This document shows positions 32,501 to 42,279 of a DNA stretch of 63,548 nt, one piece after another. Location: positions 1 to 63,548 of the IMG/VR virus record IMGVR_UViG_3300046167_000466; one strand, written 5' to 3'. The position numbers were made by a program, and so were the translations under genes. The notes under the pieces were generated by a model. The model was not told the origin of the DNA, ran no database searches, and saw only the letters and a program-made list of their open reading frames with translations. This DNA comes from a virus. Numbering within the stretch: position 1 is the stretch's first letter; each line of letters begins with the position of its first letter.

Positions 32501-35500
32501 TATTTTAGCGCGCTCAGCAACGTTTTTGGCGCTAAACATTGTATTTAGTAAGGTTTGTACCCTACCAATTGTTTGTAATCCCTTTATATCGTAAAAAGCA
32601 TTTTGGCTTTCTAGTGGTATAGCTAATAATCTTAAGTCGCCAATATCGCTTGTTGATCCTAGCTTTGCGTCCTGCAGATCAGATAATACTTTAGTGTTTA
32701 ATTGTTGATTAAACTCTGTAGTTAATTCATTAATCTTTGCGATTAAAGCATCTTTAACTTGTTGCACGCCGCCGGGGTTTTGCAAAGCGATACCTAGCAT
32801 CGTTAAATACTCTTTAGCGACAGCTACATTAAAATTAGATGAAGGTGTTGCATGCTCACCTTTTATTCTTAATAACTGAGCTAAGGTTTGTTTAGAGCCA
32901 TCAGCTATAAACTTTTTAGCCTCTTTGTAGTTGGGGTGATTTTCATTAAGAACAATTTCACCAGATTCAACTTTTGATACTTGGCTAGCGGTTAATGTGT
33001 TACTATATCCCTTGCCGTTTTGGGTATTTATGTAAACAGCTTGAGATGCAGCTGTCATTTGTATATCGCTAATACCTGTTAAAGATCTAAGTGACTTGCC
33101 TATATTAGTCGTAGACTCTAGCATCCTTAAGAATCCAACGGCTTGTTGTGGTTTAGCTACAGCAATATCAAACGCTGTAGATATAACTTTTTCTATAGCT
33201 TTTTTATTTGCTACATTTAAAGCGTCTACTTCCTCACCGTACTTGTCTATAAAAGCATCAACTTTATCTTGAGCGGTTTGGAATTCTTTATTTAATATAT
33301 CCTTTGTTATAGTAGCGACAATGCCGGAACCAGCTTGTATTAAGCGCATGTCCTCAGGATTAAATCCTATGTCTTCACCTGTATCGGGTAATGCTTCTAT
33401 TTTTGCTCTTATTTTAGCGCCTAAAGACTTTGCTTCTTTAGGGTTTAAATATCTATAATGCGCGCCAAAGAAATCTGCTCCCAAAGCTTTTACTAGTGCG
33501 TTTGGTAAAGCATCTATCATAGCTGTACTAAACTGATAGTATTCCTTCATTGCTTGTTTGTTATCACGAGCTGAATTGTTTTCAAAATACTGATCAATAA
33601 ACGGCTGTACATTTTCTGGTGCGTCCTTCCATTTCTTAATAGATTGCTTATACCTAGCCGTGTCAACTTTTATATTAGCTGTAATATTTTCATAAGCTGC
33701 TCTGTCTTCGGCTGACAATACTTCCAGTAATGCTAATGAACCATCTAGGTCTCCGTCTATTTCCAATGCTAACGCATCTCTAAATATTGTTTGAGTGTTT
33801 ACAATAGCGCTTCTTTTAACAAGACCACGTTCGCTTTGCTTTGCTACTTCCTCAACAAAGTTATCCGCTATAGCCATACCAAGCATCTCTTGATTATTTT
33901 CAAAAGCTTGACTTATAGGACTATCTGGATCCTTTAATGCGTCGTTTATAACATCAAAACCGTATTCTTCAGCTAGCGCTTTAGATAAAGATTCTTTACG
34001 GCCACGTATAACGTCACCATCTTTAAACATATAGCTAAGAAATTGTTCGTCAGTAATTTTGTTTGCCGCATTTGGTAAACGTCTTACTATTTCAGGGCCC
34101 GATGTTTTACCTTGTTGTTTGGTTGATGTCTTTGCTCTATCTATTGTTTTACCTTGCCAATCGCTAGTGTATTTAGGTATAAATATAAAATCACCGTTAG
34201 AGTCTTTAACTCTTTTGCCTTCGTTGTCAACTTTATAAGTACCGCCGACAGATTTTTGTATTGTAAACGGCATAGCTTGCATCAACCATGTGGTTGTCAT
34301 GTTCTCAAGTATAGCTTTCTTGTATCTAAGTACATTTTTCTTAAGCTCATCACCCTTCTTTTTGCCTAGCATCTTTTTAAACTCAATATCGATTGCCTTG
34401 CCAAGCTCACGCTTCAGCTCATTGATAATAGGTGTTACAGACGCGTTAGGCCCTAACGGTGCATCTAATCTGCTTTTTAATACTCTAGCTATAGATATTA
34501 TTTTTTGCTCTACAGCTTTAGCTTGCTCTGCCGGTAATATTCTTGTTTGTGTAAGATTTCTATATTTAGGTTTTTCTTGCGTGACTGGAGCCTGCTCTGG
34601 TGCAATTAAATCTTTTTGATCTTCAGGCTGTAAATTGTCGACCGTACCTAAAAATTGTCTTTCGGTTGGTTGTAGTTTATACTCTGCTCTAACAACGTCA
34701 GCTATACGAAAACTAATTCTTCCGCCAAGATAACCACTTAGTTGGCCTCTCCCGTCCCAACCTGTATTTTCTTTGGCTAAGTATATTCTTCCAACAACTT
34801 CAGCTGTAAAATCTTGCAACGCTTGAGGTGGCAATGTATATCTCCCGGCTATTTGAGCTGCAACCATGTTTGTAATCTCTTCAAACAATAAGGCTTGAGC
34901 TCTTGGCCCAGACAGTTGCTCTTTTGTTATAAGATTAACCCTTGCATTACTTTTTGCCGCCGCTGAACTTATTTGCTGTTTAGTTATTCCGCTACCAGCT
35001 ATTCCTTTCTTTATTGAAAAGCCAGCAGCTTTGTTTTGAAAATTAGCAACAAAAGCGTAAACATCACTTGCACTATTAATTTTAAATAACGGCGCCATAT
35101 CACCATTAAATTTTTGCAACAAATTGTTAATAAATGTTTTTGCTCCAAACAAATTACCGTAACTGCTTCTAGGCAAAATACCTATTGCCGTGAAGTCCCC
35201 TATAAGCTGTATAAGCTCATCTGCATCAACACCATTAGTTTCAGTATATTTTCCTTTACCTTCTTTTGTATAATAAGCCATACGCTCATTAAAAACATTC
35301 ATTTCTTCCTGCGTGATCTTGCCTTGCTCAAATCTAGACTGTACGTCTTGTAATATATTTTGTACAATATCATTAGCAGAATCAACTGCTAGCTTATCGT
35401 TTTTTATTAGGCCAGCCGCAACAGCTTGCTGGTGTCCTATTTCATGTAAAGGTGATACCGCAGCTATTTTAGCATTTATACCGCCTTGGGACATTTGATT

Positions 35501-38386
35501 TAAAATAACCTCTTCGTAAATAATTTGATCACCATTTAGCTCAAATGAAGCATTTGATGTTCCGTAGTTATCTAAAAATTTCTTTTTCGCTGCGTCATTA
35601 TCTTTAAAAGCTTGATCCGCATAAGCCAAAGCCTCTGCCTTGTCTTTAATTAATACACTGTTTATACCTGGATTATTCTCAGCTATATATTTATAAGTAT
35701 TATAAGTTCTAGCATTAACTTCTGCCTCAACTGGGTTTGCTGTATTTTTAGCAAACTTCTCGATATTAGTTTCACCTCTGCTAAGCATTTTTTGATTAGC
35801 GTTGAACAACTCTTGGGCTTTAGAGCTTAGTCTATCAAATTCTTTTTTATTTAAATCTGTAACATCTAAGTCTTGCGCTTCAAGTTTTAACCTACGTATT
35901 TCAGCGTGGTTTTCAAATACAGTTTCAATTTCACTGCCAGTAAGATCTTTAAGATTAAGCATTACATCAGTGTTCTCTATACCCGCCTGAGTAATAAGAC
36001 GATCTCTTTCAAATCTCAATGCTCTAGCTTCAGCAGTTCGCCCGTCTAAGTTTTCTAACTCCGCTTGAATACCAAACAATTCATCTCTAATCTCTGCTTC
36101 TCTGCGGCTTTGTTTTCTAGTTTTAACAGCCCCCGCAACTTGACTATATATGTTTTGGCTAACACTAGGTCCAGATATAGCTAAAGATGTTACCATGGTG
36201 TTCCTAAAGAATTCACCATCTAATCCTTCTATAAGACTTTTGGGGTTGTTGGGCTGGAATATAACATTGTCAGATGCGTTTTGGCCTATAAGAGTCATGC
36301 TCTCTTCTAGCATTTCTATACCTGCTCCAATACCTGTTGCATTAAGCAAACCTACATTTTTAGCAACCCTTGAGCCTACCGCGTCTCCAAATAGTTTTCT
36401 AAATTGATTACCGCCAACAGATTTTGAATACTTTTGAAAATTACTTATAAAGCCTAATGTACCTATTCTTTCTGCTCCAGCCGCAATACCACCATATATT
36501 ACACTATTAAGGCCTTTTTGGAACATACCCAAACTTAACAGATCCTCTTGGTCTTGTATTTGACTTTTAATTTTATTCATATCAGCCACCGCAGCGCCAG
36601 ATTCTTGCATTGCCTTAAGCTCTTCTTTCAGCCCGGCAATTACTTTAGGTGCGTTACGCTGTCCAATTTCTAAATTAGATAATTGCCCACCCGCTTCCAT
36701 AGTAAAAAATGTACCTGTAGCATATCTTGAAGCTGTTTTTACAGCTGCTGCTCTTACAGCCGCGCCACCTCCTGCAGCGGCTACACTACCATATCCCGCT
36801 GTGGCTAAAGCAACTGCTATAGAGGGTGAATTATTAACAAGCATATCGCCAGCATACTGCCAAGCAGTGCTATCATCATCCATTGTTAAATTGCCTGGCA
36901 AATATTTTTCGCTATACTCTTGTAGCTTTTGATTGTAGTCTATTGCTGCGTTGTAAGTTTCTTCATCACCAAACACTCTTGCGATACCACCAACTAACAT
37001 TTTAGCACTACCCACAAACGCGCTATCCCAAACATTGGCCAGCTTATCCATAGTTTTATATGACTTAAGCAAAGCTGCATCACTTATTCCAGCAACTCCG
37101 GCTTGTTCAATTTCATTTGTCAATGCTGTAGACTCCGTGTTTAGTACAACTATTTGAGCATTTATTTTATCTAAAAGATCATTTTCTTGCTTAATTAAAT
37201 TATTTCTTATAGCTAGCTGATCAGGGGCATTGTAATTAACCGTAGAGTACTTTTGCATTTCCGCTTGTAAAGCTTCAAGTGATTTAATGTCACCTTCTAC
37301 ATTAACTTTATCTTTTTCAAAACTTTCTAGTCTGCGACCAATCTCTATTTGATTTTGTTTTTCAACTTCATCTAGTGTTAATTCTAAATTAGGAATAGGA
37401 TCATATGTTACGCCGTCAATAGTTTGTTTTTCAACTAAACTTTTACCTGTAATTTTAAAGTATGCAGCCTGATCTTTTTGTGCTTGCTCAACAGCGTTAG
37501 CGTAAGCTTCTTGTTTCTTTTTTTGCACAGCTTCAGATCCAGTATAAAACTCTGCTAAAGTTTTAGCGTCATCGTCAACACCTCTTAATGGTATTTCCGA
37601 AGCAGATTTTTGCGCTTCATATACAACTTGCGCTTGAGTGTCAGCACTTGCGTCGTCTAATGTAGCGAAGTTAGCTATATTATCTTTATTTAGAGTCATA
37701 CCAAACTCCTCAGCACTGCTTTGTAGTTCTTTGTACCTATCGTATTTATTACCTAACTGCTCCTTAAGGTAATCCTCGTATTGTTCATCTGACTTAAACC
37801 TAGGCATAGACGATGCCCATCCCCCCATGCCAGCATACCCATATCTATGGTCCCTAGACTTAAGCTCACCTAACTTAAAAGTCTTTGCTAATATATTATT
37901 TTTTTCTGTTTCAGCTGTTATACCGAGTACTAACTCTTGATTATCTTTTGCTATTTTTTTAGCTTCAGCTTCTAGCTCCGGATCTATATTTGTAATTAAA
38001 CCTTGCGCCGCATCAACTTTTTTCTGCATTTTTGCATCATAAGCTATAGCGCCTGGGGATCCCTCTCTGTAATATTCTCTACGTATAGATTCAGCGCTTC
38101 TACCTTTTTCACGCTCTTGTCTATAATAACCTTGGTCACCTTTTTGTAATTCCGAAGAAGTATCTTCCGATGGCAACTCCGTAGCTTCGGGTTGAACACC
38201 CGTAATTATGGATGCTCGACTTGGCATTGCTGGAGTTGCAGGCGCATCCGTCCCCGCAGCTCCGTCTTGAAAATCCTCTTCTACAAGCGTTGATCCCGGA
38301 AAATCTTTAAGAAAATTATCCAGTTGTTCTTGCGAGTAATCATCAGTGTTGACAATTCCTCCATTAATCAATTTATAATCTGGCAT
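29564..38386 (-). CDS. Giant ejection-type polyvalent protein with zinc-protease and HAD motifs
   Basis: The gene encodes 2940 residues, 14% of the genome. N-terminal 400 residues are charged and helical. Around 510-560 is an Ala/Gly-rich hydrophobic segment. H981-E-I-G-H985 is a zincin protease motif (SPLHEIGHQQ). D1988-F-D-D-T starts a HAD phosphatase domain (also LTARP near 2110 and VDDH near 2165). Around 2670 is another hydrophobic stretch (NLIFSALQNSLFALIPGF) before an acidic patch, and the tail is Lys/Arg-rich. Such layouts are known as large polyvalent proteins injected with phage DNA. It follows two T7 gp14/gp15-like genes, matching the gp16 position, so it is probably ejected into the host. 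Confidence 0.82.
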   Translation of the reverse strand: MPDYKLINGGIVNTDDYSQEQLDNFLKDFPGSTLVEEDFQDGAAGTDAPATPAMPSRASIITGVQPEATELPSEDTSSELQKGDQGYYRQEREKGRSAESIRREYYREGSPGAIAYDAKMQKKVDAAQGLITNIDPELEAEAKKIAKDNQELVLGITAETEKNNILAKTFKLGELKSRDHRYGYAGMGGWASSMPRFKSDEQYEDYLKEQLGNKYDRYKELQSSAEEFGMTLNKDNIANFATLDDASADTQAQVVYEAQKSASEIPLRGVDDDAKTLAEFYTGSEAVQKKKQEAYANAVEQAQKDQAAYFKITGKSLVEKQTIDGVTYDPIPNLELTLDEVEKQNQIEIGRRLESFEKDKVNVEGDIKSLEALQAEMQKYSTVNYNAPDQLAIRNNLIKQENDLLDKINAQIVVLNTESTALTNEIEQAGVAGISDAALLKSYKTMDKLANVWDSAFVGSAKMLVGGIARVFGDEETYNAAIDYNQKLQEYSEKYLPGNLTMDDDSTAWQYAGDMLVNNSPSIAVALATAGYGSVAAAGGGAAVRAAAVKTASRYATGTFFTMEAGGQLSNLEIGQRNAPKVIAGLKEELKAMQESGAAVADMNKIKSQIQDQEDLLSLGMFQKGLNSVIYGGIAAGAERIGTLGFISNFQKYSKSVGGNQFRKLFGDAVGSRVAKNVGLLNATGIGAGIEMLEESMTLIGQNASDNVIFQPNNPKSLIEGLDGEFFRNTMVTSLAISGPSVSQNIYSQVAGAVKTRKQSRREAEIRDELFGIQAELENLDGRTAEARALRFERDRLITQAGIENTDVMLNLKDLTGSEIETVFENHAEIRRLKLEAQDLDVTDLNKKEFDRLSSKAQELFNANQKMLSRGETNIEKFAKNTANPVEAEVNARTYNTYKYIAENNPGINSVLIKDKAEALAYADQAFKDNDAAKKKFLDNYGTSNASFELNGDQIIYEEVILNQMSQGGINAKIAAVSPLHEIGHQQAVAAGLIKNDKLAVDSANDIVQNILQDVQSRFEQGKITQEEMNVFNERMAYYTKEGKGKYTETNGVDADELIQLIGDFTAIGILPRSSYGNLFGAKTFINNLLQKFNGDMAPLFKINSASDVYAFVANFQNKAAGFSIKKGIAGSGITKQQISSAAAKSNARVNLITKEQLSGPRAQALLFEEITNMVAAQIAGRYTLPPQALQDFTAEVVGRIYLAKENTGWDGRGQLSGYLGGRISFRIADVVRAEYKLQPTERQFLGTVDNLQPEDQKDLIAPEQAPVTQEKPKYRNLTQTRILPAEQAKAVEQKIISIARVLKSRLDAPLGPNASVTPIINELKRELGKAIDIEFKKMLGKKKGDELKKNVLRYKKAILENMTTTWLMQAMPFTIQKSVGGTYKVDNEGKRVKDSNGDFIFIPKYTSDWQGKTIDRAKTSTKQQGKTSGPEIVRRLPNAANKITDEQFLSYMFKDGDVIRGRKESLSKALAEEYGFDVINDALKDPDSPISQAFENNQEMLGMAIADNFVEEVAKQSERGLVKRSAIVNTQTIFRDALALEIDGDLDGSLALLEVLSAEDRAAYENITANIKVDTARYKQSIKKWKDAPENVQPFIDQYFENNSARDNKQAMKEYYQFSTAMIDALPNALVKALGADFFGAHYRYLNPKEAKSLGAKIRAKIEALPDTGEDIGFNPEDMRLIQAGSGIVATITKDILNKEFQTAQDKVDAFIDKYGEEVDALNVANKKAIEKVISTAFDIAVAKPQQAVGFLRMLESTTNIGKSLRSLTGISDIQMTAASQAVYINTQNGKGYSNTLTASQVSKVESGEIVLNENHPNYKEAKKFIADGSKQTLAQLLRIKGEHATPSSNFNVAVAKEYLTMLGIALQNPGGVQQVKDALIAKINELTTEFNQQLNTKVLSDLQDAKLGSTSDIGDLRLLAIPLESQNAFYDIKGLQTIGRVQTLLNTMFSAKNVAERAKIATEQKAINNARKQSYAANPKGISVYDFDDTLAFSKSEVIVKMPPNKEILDIAARRLFANEFKDLPGFLRKFDNLTKEEQAKVLKDVPRTTKKITPAEFAKQGDQLAKSGAEFDFSEFSKVVKGTPGPLAPRLKKAIQKFGNKNIFVLTARPAESANAIHGFLKGIGLEIPLENITGLANGAPAAKAAWMVGKVSEGYNDFYFVDDHMGNVKAVKDVLNTFDVKGKVQQARVKRSAALGKDLNDMIERNKGIASEAVYSKIRARKEGAKKGRFKVFLPYGAEDFRGLTSYTLAGKGKQGEADQKFFEDNLVAPYMRGIAAMEKARRALKNDFATLLKALPGMKKRLGKQIGDTDYTVDQAVRVYLWTQQGQEVPGISKRDQKKLNSLIAKDPMLTSFAQGLQTISKQDQWPAPSEHWIAGSVLKDINEINEVLTRGEYLQEFNDNVDIIFDENNLTKLEAAYGTRYVNALKNSIARMKSGRNRPAQPGAYEQQWLNWVNNSVGTIMFFNRRSAAMQMLSFANFVNWGDNNPLKAGIAFANQPAYWSAWSKIFNSDKLKERRGGLKSDVQEQEIANQAKNSKDKASAVVAYLLKIGFTPTQIADSFAIATGGATFLINRTKTYKKQGLSQAEAEAKAFEDFSAISDETQQSGDPMLVSAQQSSHLGRLVLAFQNTPMQYTRLMKKAGQDLINGRGDAKTNISKIAYYGFIQNLIFSALQNSLFALIPGFDDEEEDDEQYEKIINTKTERIVNSMVDTILRGSGLTGAVVSTLKNTINRYYKEEKKGYNADHAYTLLELANVSPPIGSKMRKVYGAIQTKKFDKDVMEAQGWDVTLDGRFNISPNYEILASLSSAGLNLPLDRALAEIDGIAEALDARNTSYQRLALGLGWRTWDVKARKEEEEWVKLVGKANRKAEGKKKAAETRKRKQQQKLDELALMSPEEKQAYMAEEKRRRSEAARKASATRAENKRKKQEILMQQ

Positions 38387-38400
38387 AGTATTTTATTATA

Positions 38401-39648
38401 TTATTTTTTATTCTTTTGCTCTATCTTATAGTCATACATCTCTTTACTAAGATTTGGATATTGGCCTATAAGATCGTCATATAGCTTTTCGTCTGTAACC
38501 CATTCTGGATATTCATTAGGAACAGTGGTAGTAGTGGTTGTAGTAGTCTTTTTAGGGCTTCTTCTTAAATCTGTTAGCTCATTAGAATCCCCTTCATATA
38601 TGTTACCTCTTTGATCAACAAATCTTACGGATCCATCAGTGCCATCTTGTCTATCATAAACTTTACCGTCGGGACCCTTAAATCGCATCCTATCGCTATA
38701 AGCTAATCTAAAGTTGTATTGCCTACTGCCTTTTTTCTTACTTTCCTTTCTGGAGTGACTATCATTAGCCACTTTTTCAAAGCCATTCATTAATGAATTA
38801 ATAACACCTTCCTGCAAACTAGCTACGTCATTAAACTGAGTATAATCAATGTTAAGCATTCCTGGAGACAATAACTTATCTACCGCGATAGATTGTAGTA
38901 TCTCGGGATTACCGTCAAATGCACTTAATAGCTGGAGTCTTAAAGAATCTTTCTGGTTTTGAGTTAGCTTTTCGCCAGTGCTATTAACAGTCTCTGTCAT
39001 TTTCATAATAGCATTTGCAGTGTCATATGCTTTTATAGCAGGGTTTCTAAAATCAGAATAGTTTACTTCCCCACCTTCTGTTCTAAACATTAAATTTCCA
39101 CCTTTAATATTAAAATCAGCATCTCTGCCATATACGTCGGTAGCGGTGTTTATTTTAGCAGTGTCAGCGTCGGATAATCTATTTTTAAATCCATCTTCTA
39201 AAAATTCCGCCTGTGATGTTTTGTATGCTTTTAAGTTATTTGATAAAGATGCAATTTCGTTGTTTACATTTTGCATAATATCGGCATAGTCCATGTATTC
39301 TCTATCTGTAGGACTATACTGTGCAATAGCATTAGCCGCATCTACATATTCTTGCCTTTTATCTAGTAAAAAGTTTTTTACTATTTTTTGTTGAGCAGGT
39401 GATACTCCAGTTAAATCTACGTTAGTGTCTAACTGGCTTAGCATTTTACCTACCTTTTGGTTTGTACTTGCTATTTCAGCTTCTTTTTGAGCCTTAGCTT
39501 CTTGACGCTTAGCCTCCTGAGCTTGGTAAACTTTAGTAGCTATGTCAAGGCCTCCTCCAACAGCTTCAGCTACGTCAAAGAATCCCCCTTGTTCGTTGCC
39601 TCCTGTGATAGCGAATCTTTCTCCTTGTATTAAATTTTTGTTTGCCAT
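38401..39648 (-). CDS. Probable internal virion/ejection protein (gp15-like position)
   Basis: The gene encodes 415 residues. A strong coiled coil (YQAQEAKRQEAKAQKEAEIA, about 40-65) is followed by a helical domain. The C-terminal third has beta-rich YNFRLAYSDRMRFKGPDGKV and a Thr run (KKTTTTTTTTVPNEYP). It sits between an Ala/Gly-rich small protein and the giant protein, the same relative place as T7 gp15. The family is not recognised from sequence; the role is inferred from position and composition. Confidence 0.7.
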   Translation of the reverse strand: MANKNLIQGERFAITGGNEQGGFFDVAEAVGGGLDIATKVYQAQEAKRQEAKAQKEAEIASTNQKVGKMLSQLDTNVDLTGVSPAQQKIVKNFLLDKRQEYVDAANAIAQYSPTDREYMDYADIMQNVNNEIASLSNNLKAYKTSQAEFLEDGFKNRLSDADTAKINTATDVYGRDADFNIKGGNLMFRTEGGEVNYSDFRNPAIKAYDTANAIMKMTETVNSTGEKLTQNQKDSLRLQLLSAFDGNPEILQSIAVDKLLSPGMLNIDYTQFNDVASLQEGVINSLMNGFEKVANDSHSRKESKKKGSRQYNFRLAYSDRMRFKGPDGKVYDRQDGTDGSVRFVDQRGNIYEGDSNELTDLRRSPKKTTTTTTTTVPNEYPEWVTDEKLYDDLIGQYPNLSKEMYDYKIEQKNKK

Positions 39649-39659
39649 ATTGTTAATAT

Positions 39660-40310
39660 TTAAGCACCTCCGCCAAGCATGTTAGCCATAAAACCTTTAC
39701 CTTTGCTTGCTAGCGCTTTTGCTCCTGGCAATTGAGGTATAACTGAGCCGGCTAAACCAGTAACTCCACCTATAATAGATTTTGTAGCCGCGTCTTTAGC
39801 AGCTTGTGCAGCTCCTAATCTTTGCTGAGACATACCAAATAAAGTTTCTGTTTTTTCTTTTTCTTGCGCTCTAGATATGAGTTCTCCTTGTCTTTCTTGA
39901 GATTGCAATTGACCCGCCATTTGTCTTTCTGCCATTTGGTTAGAAGCCTCTTGCTGACCTATGCTTGCTGATGCCGCTGCTAAATTCTTAGACTGTTGTC
40001 CAACTAGCGATTGCGCTAATGCAGCAATACCGGATCCTCCCGCTGCTCCTTGCAAGCCTCCCATTGCGTTTGCCGCTGCTTGCTGTTGTTGTTCTGCTAA
40101 AAAATCAGCTTGTTGAGTATTAACGGTTAGATCTTCCATGGTATTCTCCATGTTTTCATAAGGGTTTGATGTATCTAGCCCCATCAACCGTTGTTTATTT
40201 CTCGCGTACTCTGCTTTTGCTTCGCGTAATTCTCTTCTTCTTTTTCCTGCACCTATGAGTCCGCCAGCAATTCCAGCAACTCCTTTAATGGCGCCCATCA
40301 ATGGTAACAT
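39660..40310 (-). CDS. Probable internal virion protein (gp14-like)
   Basis: The gene encodes 216 residues. It has a hydrophobic Gly-rich N-terminus (MGAIKGVAGIAGGLIGAGK), a Gln/Ala-rich helical middle (65-165) and a second hydrophobic segment (TKSIIGGVTGLAGSVIPQLP). This matches the membrane-inserting small ejection protein of T7-like phages (gp14). It is the first of three ejection-type genes. Assignment is by composition and position. Confidence 0.7.
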   Translation of the reverse strand: MLPLMGAIKGVAGIAGGLIGAGKRRRELREAKAEYARNKQRLMGLDTSNPYENMENTMEDLTVNTQQADFLAEQQQQAAANAMGGLQGAAGGSGIAALAQSLVGQQSKNLAAASASIGQQEASNQMAERQMAGQLQSQERQGELISRAQEKEKTETLFGMSQQRLGAAQAAKDAATKSIIGGVTGLAGSVIPQLPGAKALASKGKGFMANMLGGGA

Positions 40311-40343
40311 ATTCTTAAGTTTTTATAGTTTTATTATTACGTA

Positions 40344-40682
40344 TTATTTACTGCTCTCAAATGTCTCTGAAGCTAAAGAAAAAAGTTCTATTTTCTTTTT
40401 ACTGTCATTAATCATTCCGACTTCAGCATAATATCCTTTTAAAGCGCTAGTATTTGCTTTATTTGTTTTAGAAAAAAGTATAAAGCTTGTTAGCGTTGGT
40501 CGTATTGTTGCACCGTCTATATTTGCTACAATTTGGTTTAAACCTTGGTTAATATTTGTTATAACCCCTATTTCTACAATATCATCACCGTTTATATCAT
40601 TTGTATAATATACGGTATCTCCAACCTGAACAGATGTGTTTAACGGTTGCGGGAAAGTTAATGTTATTTGTTGTATTGCCAT
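40344..40682 (-). CDS. Small structural protein
   Basis: The gene encodes 112 residues, beta-strand-rich (MAIQQITLTFPQPLNTSVQV, GDTVYYTNDI, GVITNINQGL). It looks like a compact beta-barrel virion protein. Similar small proteins occur beside tail genes in crAss-like and marine phages. It begins 3 bases after the 527-residue structural gene ends. Confidence 0.7.
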   Translation of the reverse strand: MAIQQITLTFPQPLNTSVQVGDTVYYTNDINGDDIVEIGVITNINQGLNQIVANIDGATIRPTLTSFILFSKTNKANTSALKGYYAEVGMINDSKKKIELFSLASETFESSK

Positions 40683-40685
40683 ATT

Positions 40686-42269
40686 TTAAGGTATTGTTGG
40701 TTGCCAAGGTACACTACATTCTGAATCTGGCTGAATTGTAATAACTCCATCACCTGCTGTTACGCTTGGAGCCGGCGTTGTCCTAGCGCATACACCTATA
40801 GAATCACCAGCGGTAACCGTATTAGTCTGTAATGAACCATCGCTGCATTGAGCATATTCATAAGTTGTGTCTGCTGTAGCTGCTGAGGCATCAAATTCAA
40901 AAGTTGTACAAGATGGAACTTCACCTATATATAAATCTATGTTTGCATTACTTGTAAATCCAGCTGAGCCGTAAGTATCAAACTCTACAGTTAGAGTTAT
41001 AGTTACATCACTAGTTGTAGGTGTACTAAGTGGGGTAATTTGTACATTTGTTATTTCAAATTCTGTTCCATTAGGTTCAGTGCCATTTTGGTAACTCCAA
41101 GTCCCCGTAGGTATTTGCACTACCTCGATCGCATTACCAGCTGAAGGTGAAACAACTAAGTCTATATAGTTTATTTCCGGACTTGCAGGAGTGGTATTAG
41201 GCGTGAATATTCTAGGGCTGCTTGTTACAGTTGTGGAGCCATATGTTATACTAAATAAAGCTTCTGGTAAATCCGCTGACCCATTTTGTGATATTGTAAA
41301 TGGATTGTCTTGACCGGAACCTAAATTAATTATAGAACCGTTATAGTCTGTTAAACGTATTGTCCATGTAGTATTGTTAGTCGCTGACGGAAACACGATG
41401 TTCGTGCTGTATGATTGAGCTGCTGGCATTGGGAGATCTTCAACTAAGTATGTCCACGAAGCTCCGTTGTCATCAGATATTTCAACAGAAGACATATAGT
41501 TTTCCGCACCGTACACATAAAGTTCTCTTTGTGCTCCCTGTGGGGAGATTGCAGATTCATTTATTAAGTAACTAGTTATACCCTGCGGCTGACTAACAGA
41601 TGGTATTGCTATATTTGCAAATATGTTAAAAGTATCATAATTTGGAGAAGTTAAATTATATCTGCCATTTGGTTGAAAATTGTACAAAGCTGTATACGTA
41701 ACACTTTTTAATTCACTTGTATTAACAGGATCGTAAGTTTCAGCAGTGGATATAGTGTATGGTGTTTCATCTGTTTGCGCTGACGAAAGTATACTTGGAA
41801 CCGAAGGAAAGTAATATCCATTCTTAGCAGCCGCTATAACTTGCCACGCTTGCAGGTTGTCATTTTCAAATGCTGTTAAAGTATAATTGTAGTTTGTAGT
41901 GCCGGTCGGATCTGTGTTAGCATCACCTACTATATTAACCTCTCCATTTAATGTAAAAGATATTTCCCTGGCTACGCCTTTCAAGCATACACCTATACTT
42001 ATTGGCCCACCCGGAATAGGCATGCTAGCAGTGTTAGTAAATCTAAATTCAAATATAACATTATTGTTATCTTGTGTAAATGTAGGTGGATTAACCGTGT
42101 TGTCTATGTATGAAGGCGGCGTACCATTTAAAGAAAAATCAGCAGCTAATAAAGTATAGCCTTGCACAGGCGATATAGTTATACTGCCAACCGGTAAAGC
42201 GTCTTTAAATAGTTCTCCTTCTTCAACCTGAAAGGTAACTTGTGAAAATGTTACGTTATCTATTGCCAT
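40686..42269 (-). CDS. Beta-rich structural protein, tail or surface
   Basis: The gene encodes 527 residues, almost entirely Thr/Ser/Asn/Pro-rich beta-strand sequence with probable Ig-like modules (for example VTFQVEEGELFKDALPVGSI and VTITLTVEFDTYGSAGFTSN). The C-terminus has three Cys within a repeated T-A-G-D motif region (TVTAGDSIGVCARTTPAPSV, TAGDGVITI). It lies between the VWA/cadherin protein and the ejection genes. A surface-exposed tail or head decoration role is likely but not provable here. Confidence 0.7.
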   Translation of the reverse strand: MAIDNVTFSQVTFQVEEGELFKDALPVGSITISPVQGYTLLAADFSLNGTPPSYIDNTVNPPTFTQDNNNVIFEFRFTNTASMPIPGGPISIGVCLKGVAREISFTLNGEVNIVGDANTDPTGTTNYNYTLTAFENDNLQAWQVIAAAKNGYYFPSVPSILSSAQTDETPYTISTAETYDPVNTSELKSVTYTALYNFQPNGRYNLTSPNYDTFNIFANIAIPSVSQPQGITSYLINESAISPQGAQRELYVYGAENYMSSVEISDDNGASWTYLVEDLPMPAAQSYSTNIVFPSATNNTTWTIRLTDYNGSIINLGSGQDNPFTISQNGSADLPEALFSITYGSTTVTSSPRIFTPNTTPASPEINYIDLVVSPSAGNAIEVVQIPTGTWSYQNGTEPNGTEFEITNVQITPLSTPTTSDVTITLTVEFDTYGSAGFTSNANIDLYIGEVPSCTTFEFDASAATADTTYEYAQCSDGSLQTNTVTAGDSIGVCARTTPAPSVTAGDGVITIQPDSECSVPWQPTIP

Positions 42270-42279
42270 ATTAATTTTT

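Noticed and set aside
35114-35353. Plus-strand ORFs within the giant gene (here and at 31614, 32202, 34290)
   Set aside because: They are antisense shadows of a continuous 2940-codon frame with recognisable motifs.
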